Below are positions 1-9,215 of a stretch of DNA of 64,000 nt, piece by piece. Under the pieces are notes generated by a model. That model did not search any database. It had not been told where the DNA came from and saw nothing but the letters and a program-made list of their open reading frames with translations. The first letter of the stretch is position 1. The number at the start of each line of letters is the position of its first letter. The position numbers and the translations under genes were made by a program. Source of the stretch: Treponema sp. OMZ 838 (GTDB lineage: Bacteria > Spirochaetota > Spirochaetia > Treponematales > Treponemataceae); assembly GCF_000775995.1 (NCBI RefSeq), contig NZ_CP009227.1, positions 1,426,001-1,490,000 of the forward strand. Direction: 5' to 3'.

Positions 1-2
1 TC

Positions 3-2066
3 GGCAGGCGGCGGCGTATCCCGAAATCGGTTAAGCAGGTTAAAAGCTCCGTTATCGATACATTTGTGGAACTCAATCCCGGCGACTATGTTGTCCACGT
101 CAACTACGGTATCGGGCAGTTTAAGGGGATTGAGCGCGTTAAAACGCTGGGGCATGAGCGCGACTATATCAACCTGCTGTACGCGCAGGATGAAACGGTG
201 TTTATCCCGATCGAGCAGGCGAACCTCGTGCAGCGATATATCGGCAATGAAGGCGAAGCGCCGCGGCTGGATATCATCGGGTCTAAGGCGTGGGAAAACC
301 GGAAAAACAAGGTCAAAAAGTCGGTTGAAGATATTGCCGATAAGCTCATCGACCTGTATTCCCGCCGTAAAGCCGCCGCCGGTTTTGCCTTTGCGAAAGA
401 CAACGAATGGCAAACCGCTTTTGAAGCCGCCTTCCCGTATGAGGAAACGGAAGATCAGCTCACCTGTATTGCCGATGTAAAGGCCGATATGGAAAAACCG
501 ATACCGATGGATCGGCTCATCTGCGGCGACGTCGGTTACGGTAAGACGGAAATTGCGATGCGGGCGGCATTTAAGGCGGTGATGAGCGGAAAGCAGGCTG
601 CCTTTTTAGCTCCGACCACCATTCTCGCGGAGCAGCACTTTGATACCTTTCAAGAACGCTTTCAAAAATTTCCGGTAAAACTTGCACGGCTGTCTCGTTT
701 CGTTTCAAAGGCTGAACAGAAAAAAGTGCTGACTCAGCTGAAAAACGGCGAGCTTGATATCGTTATCGGCACACACCGCGTTATCCAGAAAGACGTGCAG
801 TTTAAAGATTTAGGCCTGATGATTGTTGACGAGGAACAGCGGTTCGGGGTTAAAGACAAGGAACGGCTCAAACAGATGAAGACGAATATCGACTGCCTTT
901 GTTTGAGTGCGACACCCATCCCGCGTACCCTGCATATCAGCCTGCTAAAAATCCGCGACATGAGCCTTTTAACCACGCCGCCGCAAAACCGCCGTCCGGT
1001 AGAAACCGTTATTTCTCCGTTTGACCCTGAAAAAATTGCGCAGGCGATCCGTTTTGAAGTTGACCGCGGCGGGCAGGTGTTCTATCTGCATAACCGCGTA
1101 GAAAGCCTCGAAGAAACACGGTATAAGATTCAGCAGCTCATCCCCGAAGTGCTTATCGACATTGCCCACGGGCAGATGAGCGCAACCGAACTTGAAGATA
1201 TTTTCCGCCGCTTCAACATGGGCGGTTTTCATGTCCTCATTGCTACTACTATCATCGAAAATGGTATCGACATCCCCAATGCGAATACCATCATCATCGA
1301 CCGTGCCGATATGTACGGCGTTTCACAACTGTACCAACTGCGCGGCCGCGTCGGACGTTCCGACAGAAAGGCCTATGCGTACCTCCTCTATCCCGAAAAC
1401 AAGGCGTTGTCGGAGGTTGCGATGAAGCGGCTGCAGGTTATCTCCGATTTTACGGAACTCGGCTCCGGCTTTAAAATTGCGATGAAGGATATGGAAATCC
1501 GCGGCGCAGGAAACTTGTTGGGAAAAGAGCAGTCAGGCGACATTTATTCCGTCGGCTTTGACCTTTACCTTCGCCTGCTGGAAGAGGCGGTGGAGCGGCT
1601 GCAAAACGCCGGTTACGAGCCTGAGACAGAACCGGTCATAGAGCTTGAGTACACGGGCTTTATCCCCGACAGCTATATCCGCGTGCCGGAAACAAAGATG
1701 GAAATATACAAAAAAATCGCCGCCGTCCGCACTGCGGAAGAACTGGATAGGCTCTACGCGGAACTGTCCGACCGGTTCGGCCCCGTTCCGGAAGAAGCGG
1801 AAAGCCTGCTTGCCCTTGCCGAAATCAAAATTATCTGTGCAAAACTCGCAATCGCCTCGCTTAAAGAGCGGAACGGAACCGTGCGCATTACCTTTGCGAA
1901 GGTCTCAAAGATTTCCATCGATAAATTGCTCCGCATGATAAAAGAGTCGGCAGGGCGGGTTAAACTCGATGCAAAGCAGCCGAATGTCATCATGCTCGAA
2001 ACCGGCTCCATCGGCTTAAAAGAAAAGAGCGAATTTATCAGCGAAAAACTCAATCAGCTAAGCTGA
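3..2066 (+). CDS. mfd: Transcription-repair coupling factor Mfd, 3' part (start lies before the window)
   Basis: Mfd is a DNA translocase that displaces RNA polymerase stalled at lesions and recruits UvrA. The frame is open from base 3, so this is the C-terminal portion. In order it shows the RNA-polymerase-interacting domain (LNPGDYVVHVNYGIGQFKG), a RecG-like helicase with Walker A (GDVGYGKTE), DEEQ box (VDEEQRFGV), motif III (SATPIPRTL), motif VI (QLRGRVGR) and the C-terminal TRCF/D7 domain. The stop is followed by a sharp fall in GC where the Rhs-tip island begins. The GTG at base 66 is internal and not the start. Confidence 0.97.
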   Translation, partial: GRRRRIPKSVKQVKSSVIDTFVELNPGDYVVHVNYGIGQFKGIERVKTLGHERDYINLLYAQDETVFIPIEQANLVQRYIGNEGEAPRLDIIGSKAWENRKNKVKKSVEDIADKLIDLYSRRKAAAGFAFAKDNEWQTAFEAAFPYEETEDQLTCIADVKADMEKPIPMDRLICGDVGYGKTEIAMRAAFKAVMSGKQAAFLAPTTILAEQHFDTFQERFQKFPVKLARLSRFVSKAEQKKVLTQLKNGELDIVIGTHRVIQKDVQFKDLGLMIVDEEQRFGVKDKERLKQMKTNIDCLCLSATPIPRTLHISLLKIRDMSLLTTPPQNRRPVETVISPFDPEKIAQAIRFEVDRGGQVFYLHNRVESLEETRYKIQQLIPEVLIDIAHGQMSATELEDIFRRFNMGGFHVLIATTIIENGIDIPNANTIIIDRADMYGVSQLYQLRGRVGRSDRKAYAYLLYPENKALSEVAMKRLQVISDFTELGSGFKIAMKDMEIRGAGNLLGKEQSGDIYSVGFDLYLRLLEEAVERLQNAGYEPETEPVIELEYTGFIPDSYIRVPETKMEIYKKIAAVRTAEELDRLYAELSDRFGPVPEEAESLLALAEIKIICAKLAIASLKERNGTVRITFAKVSKISIDKLLRMIKESAGRVKLDAKQPNVIMLETGSIGLKEKSEFISEKLNQLS

Positions 2067-2089
2067 GATGTGAATAAGCTAAACTACGC

Positions 2090-2114
2090 TATACCGTATC
2101 GGTAGTGCCGGTGG
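2090..2114. repeat. Left copy of a 25-bp island-flanking repeat
   Basis: This 25-mer (starts TATACCGTAT, ends GGTGG) just downstream of mfd matches 17760-17784 at 21 of 25 positions in the same orientation. The two copies bracket the toxin-tip island. No function is assigned. Confidence 0.5.
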
Positions 2115-2240
2115 TATACAATTTGTTATGAAGGTATATTTAACTCGTTTGCGGAAAGTGTGTTGTCGTATTAAATAATCATTGAGAATGGGTAATTTAT
2201 TTTGACAGCGGTATTATGGTGTGGTATGCTTTTAGAGTAT

Positions 2241-2606
2241 ATGATGCTGAATCGAAATAAATGGCTTTTAGTTTTGACGGCTGCCGTAGTTGCAGCTGCG
2301 GTACTGCCCTGCACGAGCGTGTGCCTCTACGCAGGCATTGGGCAGCGAAGCGATAGCGAGCTTCAAGCCAATAATCCGGTTAAATATGTGGATCCGGATG
2401 GGAAAGCTTCAACTGAAACTGAGGTTACCCTAAGGATTGATGGTACTTTAGGCAAGACCAATGCACGTGATATGGCGGTAGCTATATATCAATATTCTAA
2501 TCTTGTAAGTTTAGTACTCGCATCGTCTAATGATGAGAAAAATAAAATAAATGATTTTGCTTTTAGTATTATGAATGCACTTTCTGGCTATGGGGAGCTA
2601 ATATGA
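2241..2606 (+). CDS. Orphan Rhs hinge and tip fused to a signal-peptide-like N-terminus
   Basis: The frame is open from a TTG at 2202; ATGs at 2241/2244 are likelier starts. The first ~30 residues (MLNRNKWLLVLTAAVVAAAV...) look like a secretion signal and run directly into the Rhs hinge (YAGIGQRSDSELQ, then NNPVKYVDPDG), followed by a ~60-residue tip of unknown family. In the Rhs ORF at 15012 the same hinge is preceded by Rhs core, so this looks like a recombination product. It overlaps the next gene by four bases (ATGA), typical of a toxin-immunity pair. Whether it is translated is unknown. Confidence 0.55.
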   Translation: MMLNRNKWLLVLTAAVVAAAVLPCTSVCLYAGIGQRSDSELQANNPVKYVDPDGKASTETEVTLRIDGTLGKTNARDMAVAIYQYSNLVSLVLASSNDEKNKINDFAFSIMNALSGYGELI

Positions 2607-2932
2607 TTGAGGAAAACATGAGAAATTTAAAGGGGAAAAAATACACGGCTTTATTTATTGCAATTTATGTTTTGCTTAATATTGCTATTATATTTATTGT
2701 GTATTTACGTATTTTACCCGGACATTCAGATAAATTATATATTCCTGTAAATGATAGTGATATATCCATATCACAAATACATTCTGTTCTTCAAATGCTT
2801 GGAAAATATGATGAAAATTATACTTTAAATATTAATGGTTCAGAATTTGAATTCGGTTTAAATATGAAGAAAGTAAGACAAATTCTTGTGCTAAGTTTAA
2901 TAGTGATTATACATGACTCTAAAAACTCTTAA
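2603..2932 (+). CDS. Small membrane protein, putative immunity protein
   Basis: A 109-residue protein with one hydrophobic segment (about residues 14-35, YTALFIAIYVLLNIAIIFIV) and an exported domain of about 75 residues. The start overlaps the preceding tip stop as ATGA. Its position directly behind an orphan Rhs tip suggests it is the cognate immunity protein (inference). I recognise no family. Confidence 0.55.
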   Translation: MIEENMRNLKGKKYTALFIAIYVLLNIAIIFIVYLRILPGHSDKLYIPVNDSDISISQIHSVLQMLGKYDENYTLNINGSEFEFGLNMKKVRQILVLSLIVIIHDSKNS

Positions 2933-2998
2933 AAAGATAGAGAAAAAGGATACTGTAAGACGGTGTTTGATAGATTTTGAAAAGAATTAGGAACAAGA

Positions 2999-3160
2999 AA
3001 GCATACAATGAAATGTCTAAAAATGCTCGCTTTCTCACAGAACGAGTTACGGCCGTATGTGAGGAATAAACAGAAATAGGGAAGGGAGTATCCCGTACAG
3101 CGATTGAAGCAGAAATCCTTTTCGCCGCGCGTATAATGCAAGTGCGGTTTTTGGAGCGGT
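2999..3160 (+). repeat. Inter-module repeat, 5' segment, copy 1
   Basis: Non-coding module shared between tip cassettes. It includes the phrases GAACGAGTTACGGCCGTATG (3041 onwards) and CAGCGATTGAAGCAGAAATC (3098 onwards). Related copies lie at 5553-5640, 11851-11940, 14530-14600 and 17046-17125. It ends at TTTTTGGAGCGG, where the three-hairpin element is inserted in this copy. Confidence 0.6.
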
Positions 3161-3256
3161 TATCAAACCTGTATATCCTTGTACAGGTTTGATAGCACGT
3201 TTTGCTCAGCAAAACGTGCTTCTGCTTAGAACCACCGACGTCCGTGTCGGTACTGA
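3161..3256 (+). repeat. Three-hairpin element, copy A
   Basis: Three consecutive inverted repeats. Hairpin 1 is 3161-3194 (arms TATCAAACCTGTA / TACAGGTTTGATA, loop ATCCTT), hairpin 2 is 3195-3220 (GCACGTTTT / AAAACGTGC), and hairpin 3 is 3234-3250 (CCGAC, loop GTCCGT, GTCGG). The linker before hairpin 3 is CTTAGAACCACC. The segment following it (3257-3315, ending GGCAAAAAGATTGG) is the second half of the inter-module repeat. Confidence 0.75.
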
Positions 3257-3340
3257 GAGCAGAAAAACACCGCTTAAAGAAAACAGCAGCGGCAAAAAGA
3301 TTGGAAGTGAGATCGGTTGACAGTCCATCGAATGGGAAAA

Positions 3341-4225
3341 TTATAAATGGATTTTCTCGATTTCCTGTATGGTCAAACCGGTTGCGTGTGCAATAGTGTC
3401 GATAGATAAGCCCATAGAAAGTAAGTTCCGCGCTGTTTCGCGCTTACCTTCGGCGATACCAAGAGATCTGCCTTCGGTATAAGCTATTTTCCGCTCTTCA
3501 GCGCGCTGTACGGCGATATCGGTAGCATAATCGTATTCTGCTATTAACATATTTATGACCTCCTTGGCTTTTCGTTGCAGGTATTCTTTGAGAATACCGT
3601 TTTGTATACATTCTTTTATTGCATTTTCAAAACCGTGTTCTTTATCTTGTTCAATATTTCGTTGTACCGTTTCCACGAACATACTGTATTCCGCTAACGA
3701 CTTACAGTTTTGCAGTATCGTATGTTTTTTATTTTTATTGATATTCAGTACTTTTACTTTTAATTCTAACGGAATATGCTCCGGTTTTGTCATAAAAGAA
3801 TCGGAAAGTTTTAATTCGGTTTCATTCGGATAGTCTTCGACTCCATTATAAAAAACATAAAATTCCGGCGTTGGAATTTTTACGAGCGAGCGTGCCTATC
3901 GTTCTTGAGCATCTAATAGCCGTTCATATAATCGTACGACATATTCGAGGCATCGTATTGGCATATTAGGATTGATGGTTGACTGATGTTCAGCCAATAC
4001 AATCATTTTGTTATCAATGAGATATGATACATCATTATAGAAAGACATATAGATAACTTGTTCAAGGCGGAGTGATTCTAACGGTACTGAATTGCCCAGA
4101 TGAGTGCCGTGTAGAGCATTATATAATGAGAGAAAATTTTCTTTTGCGTTTTTATCTTCACCAAACAGGTCTACAAAAACCGAATCTTTATAATTCCTGT
4201 TTGCCGTTTGTTTTTGCTCTTACAT
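3341..4225 (-). pseudogene. Rpn/PD-(D/E)XK-family nuclease-transposase, two nonsense codons
   Basis: Read on the minus strand this is one continuous frame of the Rpn family (recombination-promoting nuclease/putative transposase, PDDEXK superfamily): N-terminal DSVFVDLFGED, then MIVLAEHQST, a middle FYVFYNGVEDYPNE, and the typical C-terminal tail (AEGKRETARNLLSMG, LSIDTIAHATGL). A TAA follows immediately after the ATG at 4223-4225, and an in-frame TAG lies near 3900 after LDAQER. The undisturbed C-terminal 150 codons (3341-3793) are probably not expressed alone. Confidence 0.8.
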
Positions 4226-4351
4226 AGTTTCCAGTATAGCAGAAAAAAGTACATAGTGCAAATAGAGCGCAGCCGAAGAACAACAGGTGTATCCGTCTCC
4301 CTACGAATAAAGCATAGTTTTGATTTTGACAGCAGCACAGTGATATGCTAG

Positions 4352-4588
4352 GATAATAAGAAAGCTGGGAAGACGATACAGGTATACTTTAACGATGAAA
4401 AGTATGAAGGGATGGTGGAAGAAAAAGTCGCGATAACAATTAGCCGGCTGTATGAAGTAGCAGAGGAAGGGAAGCGGATCGAATCGTATACGGATCACTT
4501 TACGGATATGATCAACGGGACATTGAGCTTACCGGAATCCCCTGATCCGGTGCGGGTGAACTTAAACAGCATCAAGGAGTTACAATAA
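4352..4588 (+). pseudogene. 3' remnant of an unrecognised gene
   Basis: A frame open for 78 codons up to a TAA, with no plausible start. The residues (KTIQVYFNDEKYEGMV, then ESYTDHFTDMINGTLSLPES) read like the end of a well-formed protein. Its GC is higher than the neighbouring tips. It abuts the ATG of the next gene directly. It may be the tail of a large Rhs-associated protein (inference). Confidence 0.45.
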
Positions 4589-4956
4589 ATGAAAAAGATT
4601 GCATTGATAATAATATTTATTTATATATTTATAGGACCAAACGCTTAACTTTTTCAAAAGCAGGATTGGCGGGACTAGCAGGATATTTTAAGGTTGATAA
4701 ATCTTTAGCAATGGATATGCAAGCAAGTTTAACCTTAAATGGAAAAGAAGTTGGCAGTTTTAAGGGGATACATTGGTGGGCGACCAGCTTTAATCCGAGG
4801 GTACAAGGGGTAAAGGCAAGCGACTTAAAAGCCCAGTTTACCGTTAATTTTGGTAACAATAAGCAAATGTATCAAGATTTCAAAGCAGAATGGGATAAAA
4901 AAGATTTAAGGTGGACATTTAATGATAATAATTGTTCTGCAAAACTTAATTTCTAA
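4589..4956 (+). pseudogene. Putative immunity-type protein with DUF4474-like domain, frameshifted
   Basis: ATG at 4589 encodes a signal/TM-like start (MKKIALIIIFIYIFIG) and stops at 4648. The other frame continues it naturally (YIYRTKRLTFSKAGLAG...) to 4956, so one indel lies in the AT-rich run near 4620-4635. The later part (IHWWATSFNPR, then SDLKAQFTVNF) resembles the C-terminal half of DUF4474, recognised from memory only. The downstream gene has its own ribosome binding site (AAGGAG). Confidence 0.5.
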
Positions 4957-4965
4957 GGAGTTGAT

Positions 4966-5478
4966 ATGAAAAAACTATTTTATGTTGTTGTATATGGAAT
5001 GATATTATTTACTGAGGGGTGGGGATGGCCTCTGATTTTTCAAGATATGAAGCACATAGAGAAGAAAAGAACAGAAGCGCTTTTACTGGCAATAAAAAAC
5101 AAAGATAAAATTAGTTTTAAAAAGCACTTTATTCCTCACATAGAACACTTTTCCTCTCACTATGATGAAGATGTTGATCATTTATTTGAGAGATTTCAAA
5201 TTCAAACGTATGAGGTTATTGATGCAATGGTGTATGAATCGGCTTTATACAAGGATGGAGAAGGTATCGTTCAGTGGAATGTTTCTATATTAATTGCTAC
5301 GGATATTGGAGAATTACGATTAATGTTTGTTGATGTCAGAAAAGACTATAAGCATAAGGAAAATGTGGGAATACGCGGTTTATTTTTATTAGAAGAAAGG
5401 AAGGCCGATGAAATTGATTTTGATGATTTTGATCTTAGTACACTTCCATATGGAGTCTATGTTGAATCTATTAAGTAA
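4966..5478 (+). CDS. Exported protein, possibly DUF5104-like
   Basis: A 170-residue protein with a hydrophobic N-terminus (residues 3-18) consistent with a signal peptide or anchor. An AAGGAG site precedes the ATG. The body (RTEALLLAIKNKDKISFKKH, then DEDVDHLFERFQ) has the look of DUF5104, in which a helical 'knob' is followed by a beta sheet; tentative. It is probably one of the exported immunity proteins of this island (inference from position). Confidence 0.5.
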   Translation: MKKLFYVVVYGMILFTEGWGWPLIFQDMKHIEKKRTEALLLAIKNKDKISFKKHFIPHIEHFSSHYDEDVDHLFERFQIQTYEVIDAMVYESALYKDGEGIVQWNVSILIATDIGELRLMFVDVRKDYKHKENVGIRGLFLLEERKADEIDFDDFDLSTLPYGVYVESIK

Positions 5479-5552
5479 AATAAAAACAATATAAACCTAT
5501 TGCTAAAAGTATGAAAACAACATTTTGCTTTTATTCACAGCTTAATTATTCT

Positions 5553-5640
5553 CACCCCCGGACAGCGATTGAAGCAGAAATCTTTTTTGCCGCGCGTGTA
5601 ATACAAGTGCGGTTTTTGAAGCGATTAATTGGAAAGACAA
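5553..5640 (+). repeat. Inter-module repeat, copy 2 (without hairpin insert)
   Basis: Matches 3090-3160: CCCCGGACAGCGATTGAAGC, then GCCGCGCGTGTAATACAAGT and TTTTTGAAGCG. No three-hairpin element follows. The 61-codon frame running through it (5511-5696) is not a gene; its last ~20 codons could be a tip remnant. Confidence 0.6.
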
Positions 5641-5692
5641 CATTTATTAAATACAATCCAGCAGACCCTTCGTATGGGATGAGAGTTTGGCC

Positions 5693-6277
5693 ATGAAAAA
5701 ATATGCTATTATTATATTAGTCTTCCATATTTTTGTAAAACTATCATCTCAAGAACTTCTTTCGAATACTAAATATTATTCTGATGATGGAAGTTCATAT
5801 TTTAAATTTACAGAACAAGGGGGGGTAACCAAAGGGTTTGTATGGGATAAGAAAAGTCAACATGAGCTTATGATTTTTTCACTTAAATTGCGTTATAAAC
5901 TTAGAAAAGATGCTATTAAATGGTTTAAGAATAGAATTTTAGAAATTAAAATTCATACAGGCAACCCGGGTATTTATTCTATTTTTGTGTCAGTGAATGA
6001 CGGAATAATATCTAATCCGGTTAATTTTGTGATGGCAGTAGATATTACCGGAAGCTATGCACTTGTAGGAGAAGAGGATGTTTATGTGTTAGATATATTC
6101 AAAGGAAAAAAGATATTTTATATAAATCGTAATTATGATAACACTGCAATTAAGTATTTACTTTTTGATTTAAAAGAAACTAAGTTTCTTGATAATGGAG
6201 ATCTAATGATTACGTATTATAACCTGTCTATGGAAAAAGTATATGAATTAATAAATAAGAATGATTTTATGAGATGA
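5693..6277 (+). CDS. Exported protein of unknown family
   Basis: Start taken at ATG 5693, preceded by GGGATGAGAG. The N-terminus (KKYAIIILVFHIFVKLSS) is a signal peptide. The mature ~170 residues alternate short strands and read like a small beta-rich domain, with no motif I can name. It overlaps the next gene as ATGA, so the pair is co-translated. Possibly an immunity protein (inference). Confidence 0.55.
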   Translation: MKKYAIIILVFHIFVKLSSQELLSNTKYYSDDGSSYFKFTEQGGVTKGFVWDKKSQHELMIFSLKLRYKLRKDAIKWFKNRILEIKIHTGNPGIYSIFVSVNDGIISNPVNFVMAVDITGSYALVGEEDVYVLDIFKGKKIFYINRNYDNTAIKYLLFDLKETKFLDNGDLMITYYNLSMEKVYELINKNDFMR

Positions 6278-6702
6278 AAATGACTACAATTGTAATTATG
6301 ATGTTTATATTTCCGGGACTCGCCCTTATGGTGATGATGTTTCTTGCCGTTTTTATTCATATATCTTTTAATCGCACAGGGCTTACTTCTTTATTCTATG
6401 AAGATGCTACAAGAGAAGATGTATTTTTTCCAAAAAATGCAGTCTCCAATGGCGGACTCATATCATCTTCATGGGATAGAACCAGATTTATGATAAGATG
6501 GTGCTTAAAAGAAGAATATGCAAAAGAGGATTCAATACAAACGAAAGCGATAAAGCGAAAATTTTTTATTTTAAATATGATACAGCTGTTATGTTTTCCA
6601 TTATCCTTATTATGGATTTTATTATGTTTAGTTACAATAGTTTTAACTTTTTTCTTGTTTAGAAAGATATATAAGTATTGTGAAGTCTATAGTTACAGTT
6701 AA
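6274..6702 (+). CDS. Two-helix membrane protein
   Basis: 142 residues with hydrophobic segments at about 5-29 (IVIMMFIFPGLALMVMMFLA) and 103-128, separated by a polar ~70-residue loop. It is translationally coupled to the preceding gene. No family recognised; probably part of an immunity pair. Confidence 0.5.
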   Translation: MKMTTIVIMMFIFPGLALMVMMFLAVFIHISFNRTGLTSLFYEDATREDVFFPKNAVSNGGLISSSWDRTRFMIRWCLKEEYAKEDSIQTKAIKRKFFILNMIQLLCFPLSLLWILLCLVTIVLTFFLFRKIYKYCEVYSYS

Positions 6703-6709
6703 AACATAG

Positions 6710-7239
6710 AAGTATGTGGATCCGGATGGGCGGGAATTAATGCCTATTAAAAATAATCGTGTAAACTATGCTGTGCTAAAGTTATTTTTTAATAGCCCAA
6801 CATTTAAAAAACATATGAACAATCTTTTAGCCTCGACAAATGCTCACGGGATAAGTTACTAACAGTAATTACAGCGATGCAAGGTAAGTACGCCGGCAAT
6901 ACAGAAACACAAACGACTTCCCTTGATGCAGATGTTGCTACAATAAAACTTGATAGGAATGGTTCTATGATTAATGGAAAGATGAATAAAGGAGATACCG
7001 CTCAAGCTATTGTAATAAATATTGACCTTGATAGAATAGATAAGAATGGGCTAAATCTTCTTGAAGTTATAGCAGAAGAAGTAGTTCATGGCTCTGATGC
7101 TTCGAAAGCAGGAGCAGAAAAATGGGAGAAACGCGCAATTGAGGAAAACAAACTACCTTATAAAGAGCGGCCGCGTGAAATTAGTGCAAAAAATGTCGTT
7201 AAAGAAATTCTCAAAGAAATGAATTTTGCAGGTGAATGA
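6710..7239 (+). pseudogene. Orphan Rhs tip with degenerate metallopeptidase-like motif, one frameshift
   Basis: Begins with the Rhs hinge remnant (YVDPDGRE) and runs to a stop at 6861. The next frame resumes as DKLLTVITAMQGKYAGN and continues to 7239. A single missing G in CACGGGATAAG (about 6847-6855) explains the break. The tip has EVIAEEVVHGSDAS followed by ERPREISA, a layout like zinc-peptidase toxins (HExxH ... E/RPRE.A), but the first His is Glu. The downstream gene starts two bases after the stop. Confidence 0.55.
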
Positions 7240-7240
7240 T

Positions 7241-7690
7241 ATGAAAAAAGTTCTTTTAATTAGCGTATTCATTTTAGTGAATTTGTTATACATTTTTGCT
7301 GATTTTGTTGCTATGGAAAAAATAACAGAAAAGGAATTTAATGAGAAGTATCATATTTTAGATAGAGTTAAGACTATGCTGTTAGAAGAAATTTGTATTG
7401 ATGACTTTATGAAACAAGAGGAAATAAAACTTGAAATAGAATTTTATGAATGTAATCTGTTTGGTGATTTTGATAATATTATTCATATCTATGCAAAAGA
7501 AGAATCGTTATTTGGGAATAGTTATTATTATATGATACTTTTTTTTGAAAAAGGAGAAAGCAGGAAACTTTTAACTTATTCTTTTTATGTGTTAAATGAA
7601 ACCATCCCCGAAACGTTGCCGTTTAAACTAATAGAAAGGCCTGATATTGAGTTCATAGAAAAGGATAGCAAAGAGAGTGGTTTAAGATGA
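7241..7690 (+). CDS. Exported putative immunity protein
   Basis: ATG at 7241 with AGGTGA upstream is preferred over the TTG at 7226. The N-terminus (KKVLLISVFILVNLLYIFA) is a signal peptide. The remaining ~130 residues are acidic with no recognised motif. It directly follows the metallopeptidase-like tip, so it is the likely cognate immunity protein (inference). Confidence 0.55.
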   Translation: MKKVLLISVFILVNLLYIFADFVAMEKITEKEFNEKYHILDRVKTMLLEEICIDDFMKQEEIKLEIEFYECNLFGDFDNIIHIYAKEESLFGNSYYYMILFFEKGESRKLLTYSFYVLNETIPETLPFKLIERPDIEFIEKDSKESGLR

Positions 7691-7693
7691 TCC

Positions 7694-7789
7694 GATAATG
7701 CGGATGATAGGAGATATGAATATGAAGATAGACCTCCGGCAACACCAGAAAATCCCTAGCCTAATTGGGAGGGTATTCCAATAGATTAG
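7694..7789 (+). pseudogene. Tail end of a lost toxin tip
   Basis: Short frame (YEYEDRPPATPENP, stop, PNWEGIPID, stop) resembling the proline-rich end of a toxin tip, placed just before the next immunity-type gene. Only the last ~30 codons remain. Confidence 0.3.
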
Positions 7790-7807
7790 ATAATAAGGGA
7801 GGCGTCT

Positions 7808-8203
7808 ATGTTTTTTATCAAATATGAAACTGAAGAAAATATAAATGGTGAACTGCCACCGATAATATACATAAAAGGAAATCGTAATAAATTCCACAAT
7901 GCTTTATTGACATTATTGAAAAAATTACGGATGAAGGTATTTACGGTTAATATACGTGAATTAGGAATAGTCATAGATGAGAGAGTAACCTATGTCGATA
8001 TTATTCTTAAAATTCAAGATAAAACTGAATTGTTTTATAATACTGAGACACTTATCATTGGAATTGAATATGATAATTTCATTGATATATTATTTGAATT
8101 AGAGCAATTAGCATTTACTAATGCTACAGTATTTTTTGAATACGAATGGGTACAAAGTTTATATAATGGAGCAATAATTGTTGAGTCATGTGATAGTTGT
8201 TAA
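7808..8203 (+). CDS. Small cytosolic protein, putative immunity
   Basis: 131 residues, no signal peptide or membrane segment, with a strong ribosome binding site (AAGGGAGG, 7797-7804). Mixed alpha/beta composition; no family recognised. It lies between two orphan tips, in the position of an immunity gene for a cytosol-acting toxin (inference). Confidence 0.55.
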   Translation: MFFIKYETEENINGELPPIIYIKGNRNKFHNALLTLLKKLRMKVFTVNIRELGIVIDERVTYVDIILKIQDKTELFYNTETLIIGIEYDNFIDILFELEQLAFTNATVFFEYEWVQSLYNGAIIVESCDSC

Positions 8204-8224
8204 ATTGCTTGATTACAAATTGTT

Positions 8225-8862
8225 ATGGGGAATAATCCGGTGAAGTATATTGACCCGGATGGAGATGAAATAGAACTTGTTAGCAGAGATGGATTATCAT
8301 TTGTGAATTATCAAGGAAAGAAATGGAATTCCTCTGCAGTATATGCATTTCAGCGAACTGGATTCGATCAAAGTTTTATAGGACAAGTTAGTAATGCATT
8401 AGGATTGTATGACAATAGTTCTAAATTGCTTGGAAAAGTTGAATATAATCATAATCGGAGAGGAAGTGGCTATAAAGTTACTGATATAGAGACAGGTAAA
8501 TCACTTGGAGATTTGTACTATAGCATAGCATTAAAAGACAATAAAGAGGAAGTAGCATGGAATATGGGTAAATATGTTGTCAGTCTTGGGGGGATGCATT
8601 TACGGTAGTAAGTGCTTTTGAAAAAGATGCTGAAAAAGGTGCACTATCAGTTTTAAAACAAATTGCAACACCGAGTAAAACAAGTATAGGTGCATGGGGT
8701 CTTACTGCAAAAGAACAATCGTTTTTTTGCGAAGGTGTACAAAATTTTGCTAAAGGACTTATACCTTTTAAGGGAACATACGATGCGGCGAGAGAGACAA
8801 TAGATTCATCTAGTCGAATTTATAATATAAAGAATGAAGAATTATTAAAGGAGATAAAGTAA
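8225..8862 (+). pseudogene. Orphan Rhs tip interrupted at a G6 run
   Basis: Starts with the hinge MGNNPVKYIDPDGDE and continues to a stop at 8608. In another frame the sequence proceeds smoothly (DAFTVVSAFEKDAEKGALSV... to ELLKEIK) up to 8862. The switch falls in six consecutive G at 8588-8593. Restored, the tip is about 210 residues of no family I recognise. It may be a slippage-controlled gene or simply broken. Confidence 0.55.
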
Positions 8863-8863
8863 T

Positions 8864-9166
8864 ATGTATTTAGTTTTGCTTAAAATAGTATGTGTTTTTT
8901 TTCTCGTACTATCAGCTGCATTTTTTATAGCGATGTGGATTTTATATCTTAAAATGAGTCGAGGAGTGACAGATGCATTGGTAGAAAAAAGAATAAAATG
9001 GAAATGGTGGTGGACTATGCCGATGGTATATTGGCACGCATATCCTGAAGATAGAAAAATATATATTATGTATACTGCTTGTTTTTGGCTATTTATAATT
9101 TTTCTTTTTATAGGTGTGTTTATAAGCGGTAAGATCCGCGCCTTGGATTGGACATGGTGGTTATGA
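8864..9166 (+). CDS. Two-helix membrane protein, putative immunity
   Basis: 100 residues with hydrophobic segments at about 4-30 and 67-88 around a Trp-rich basic loop (EKRIKWKWWWTMPMVYWHA). ATG is one base after the tip stop, with AAGGAG upstream. Likely immunity protein for the preceding tip (inference). Confidence 0.55.
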   Translation: MYLVLLKIVCVFFLVLSAAFFIAMWILYLKMSRGVTDALVEKRIKWKWWWTMPMVYWHAYPEDRKIYIMYTACFWLFIIFLFIGVFISGKIRALDWTWWL

Positions 9167-9215
9167 ATATAATAAGAGCGTCTAAGTTGTTATAATATGC
9201 CGTATGTGGGAAGCC

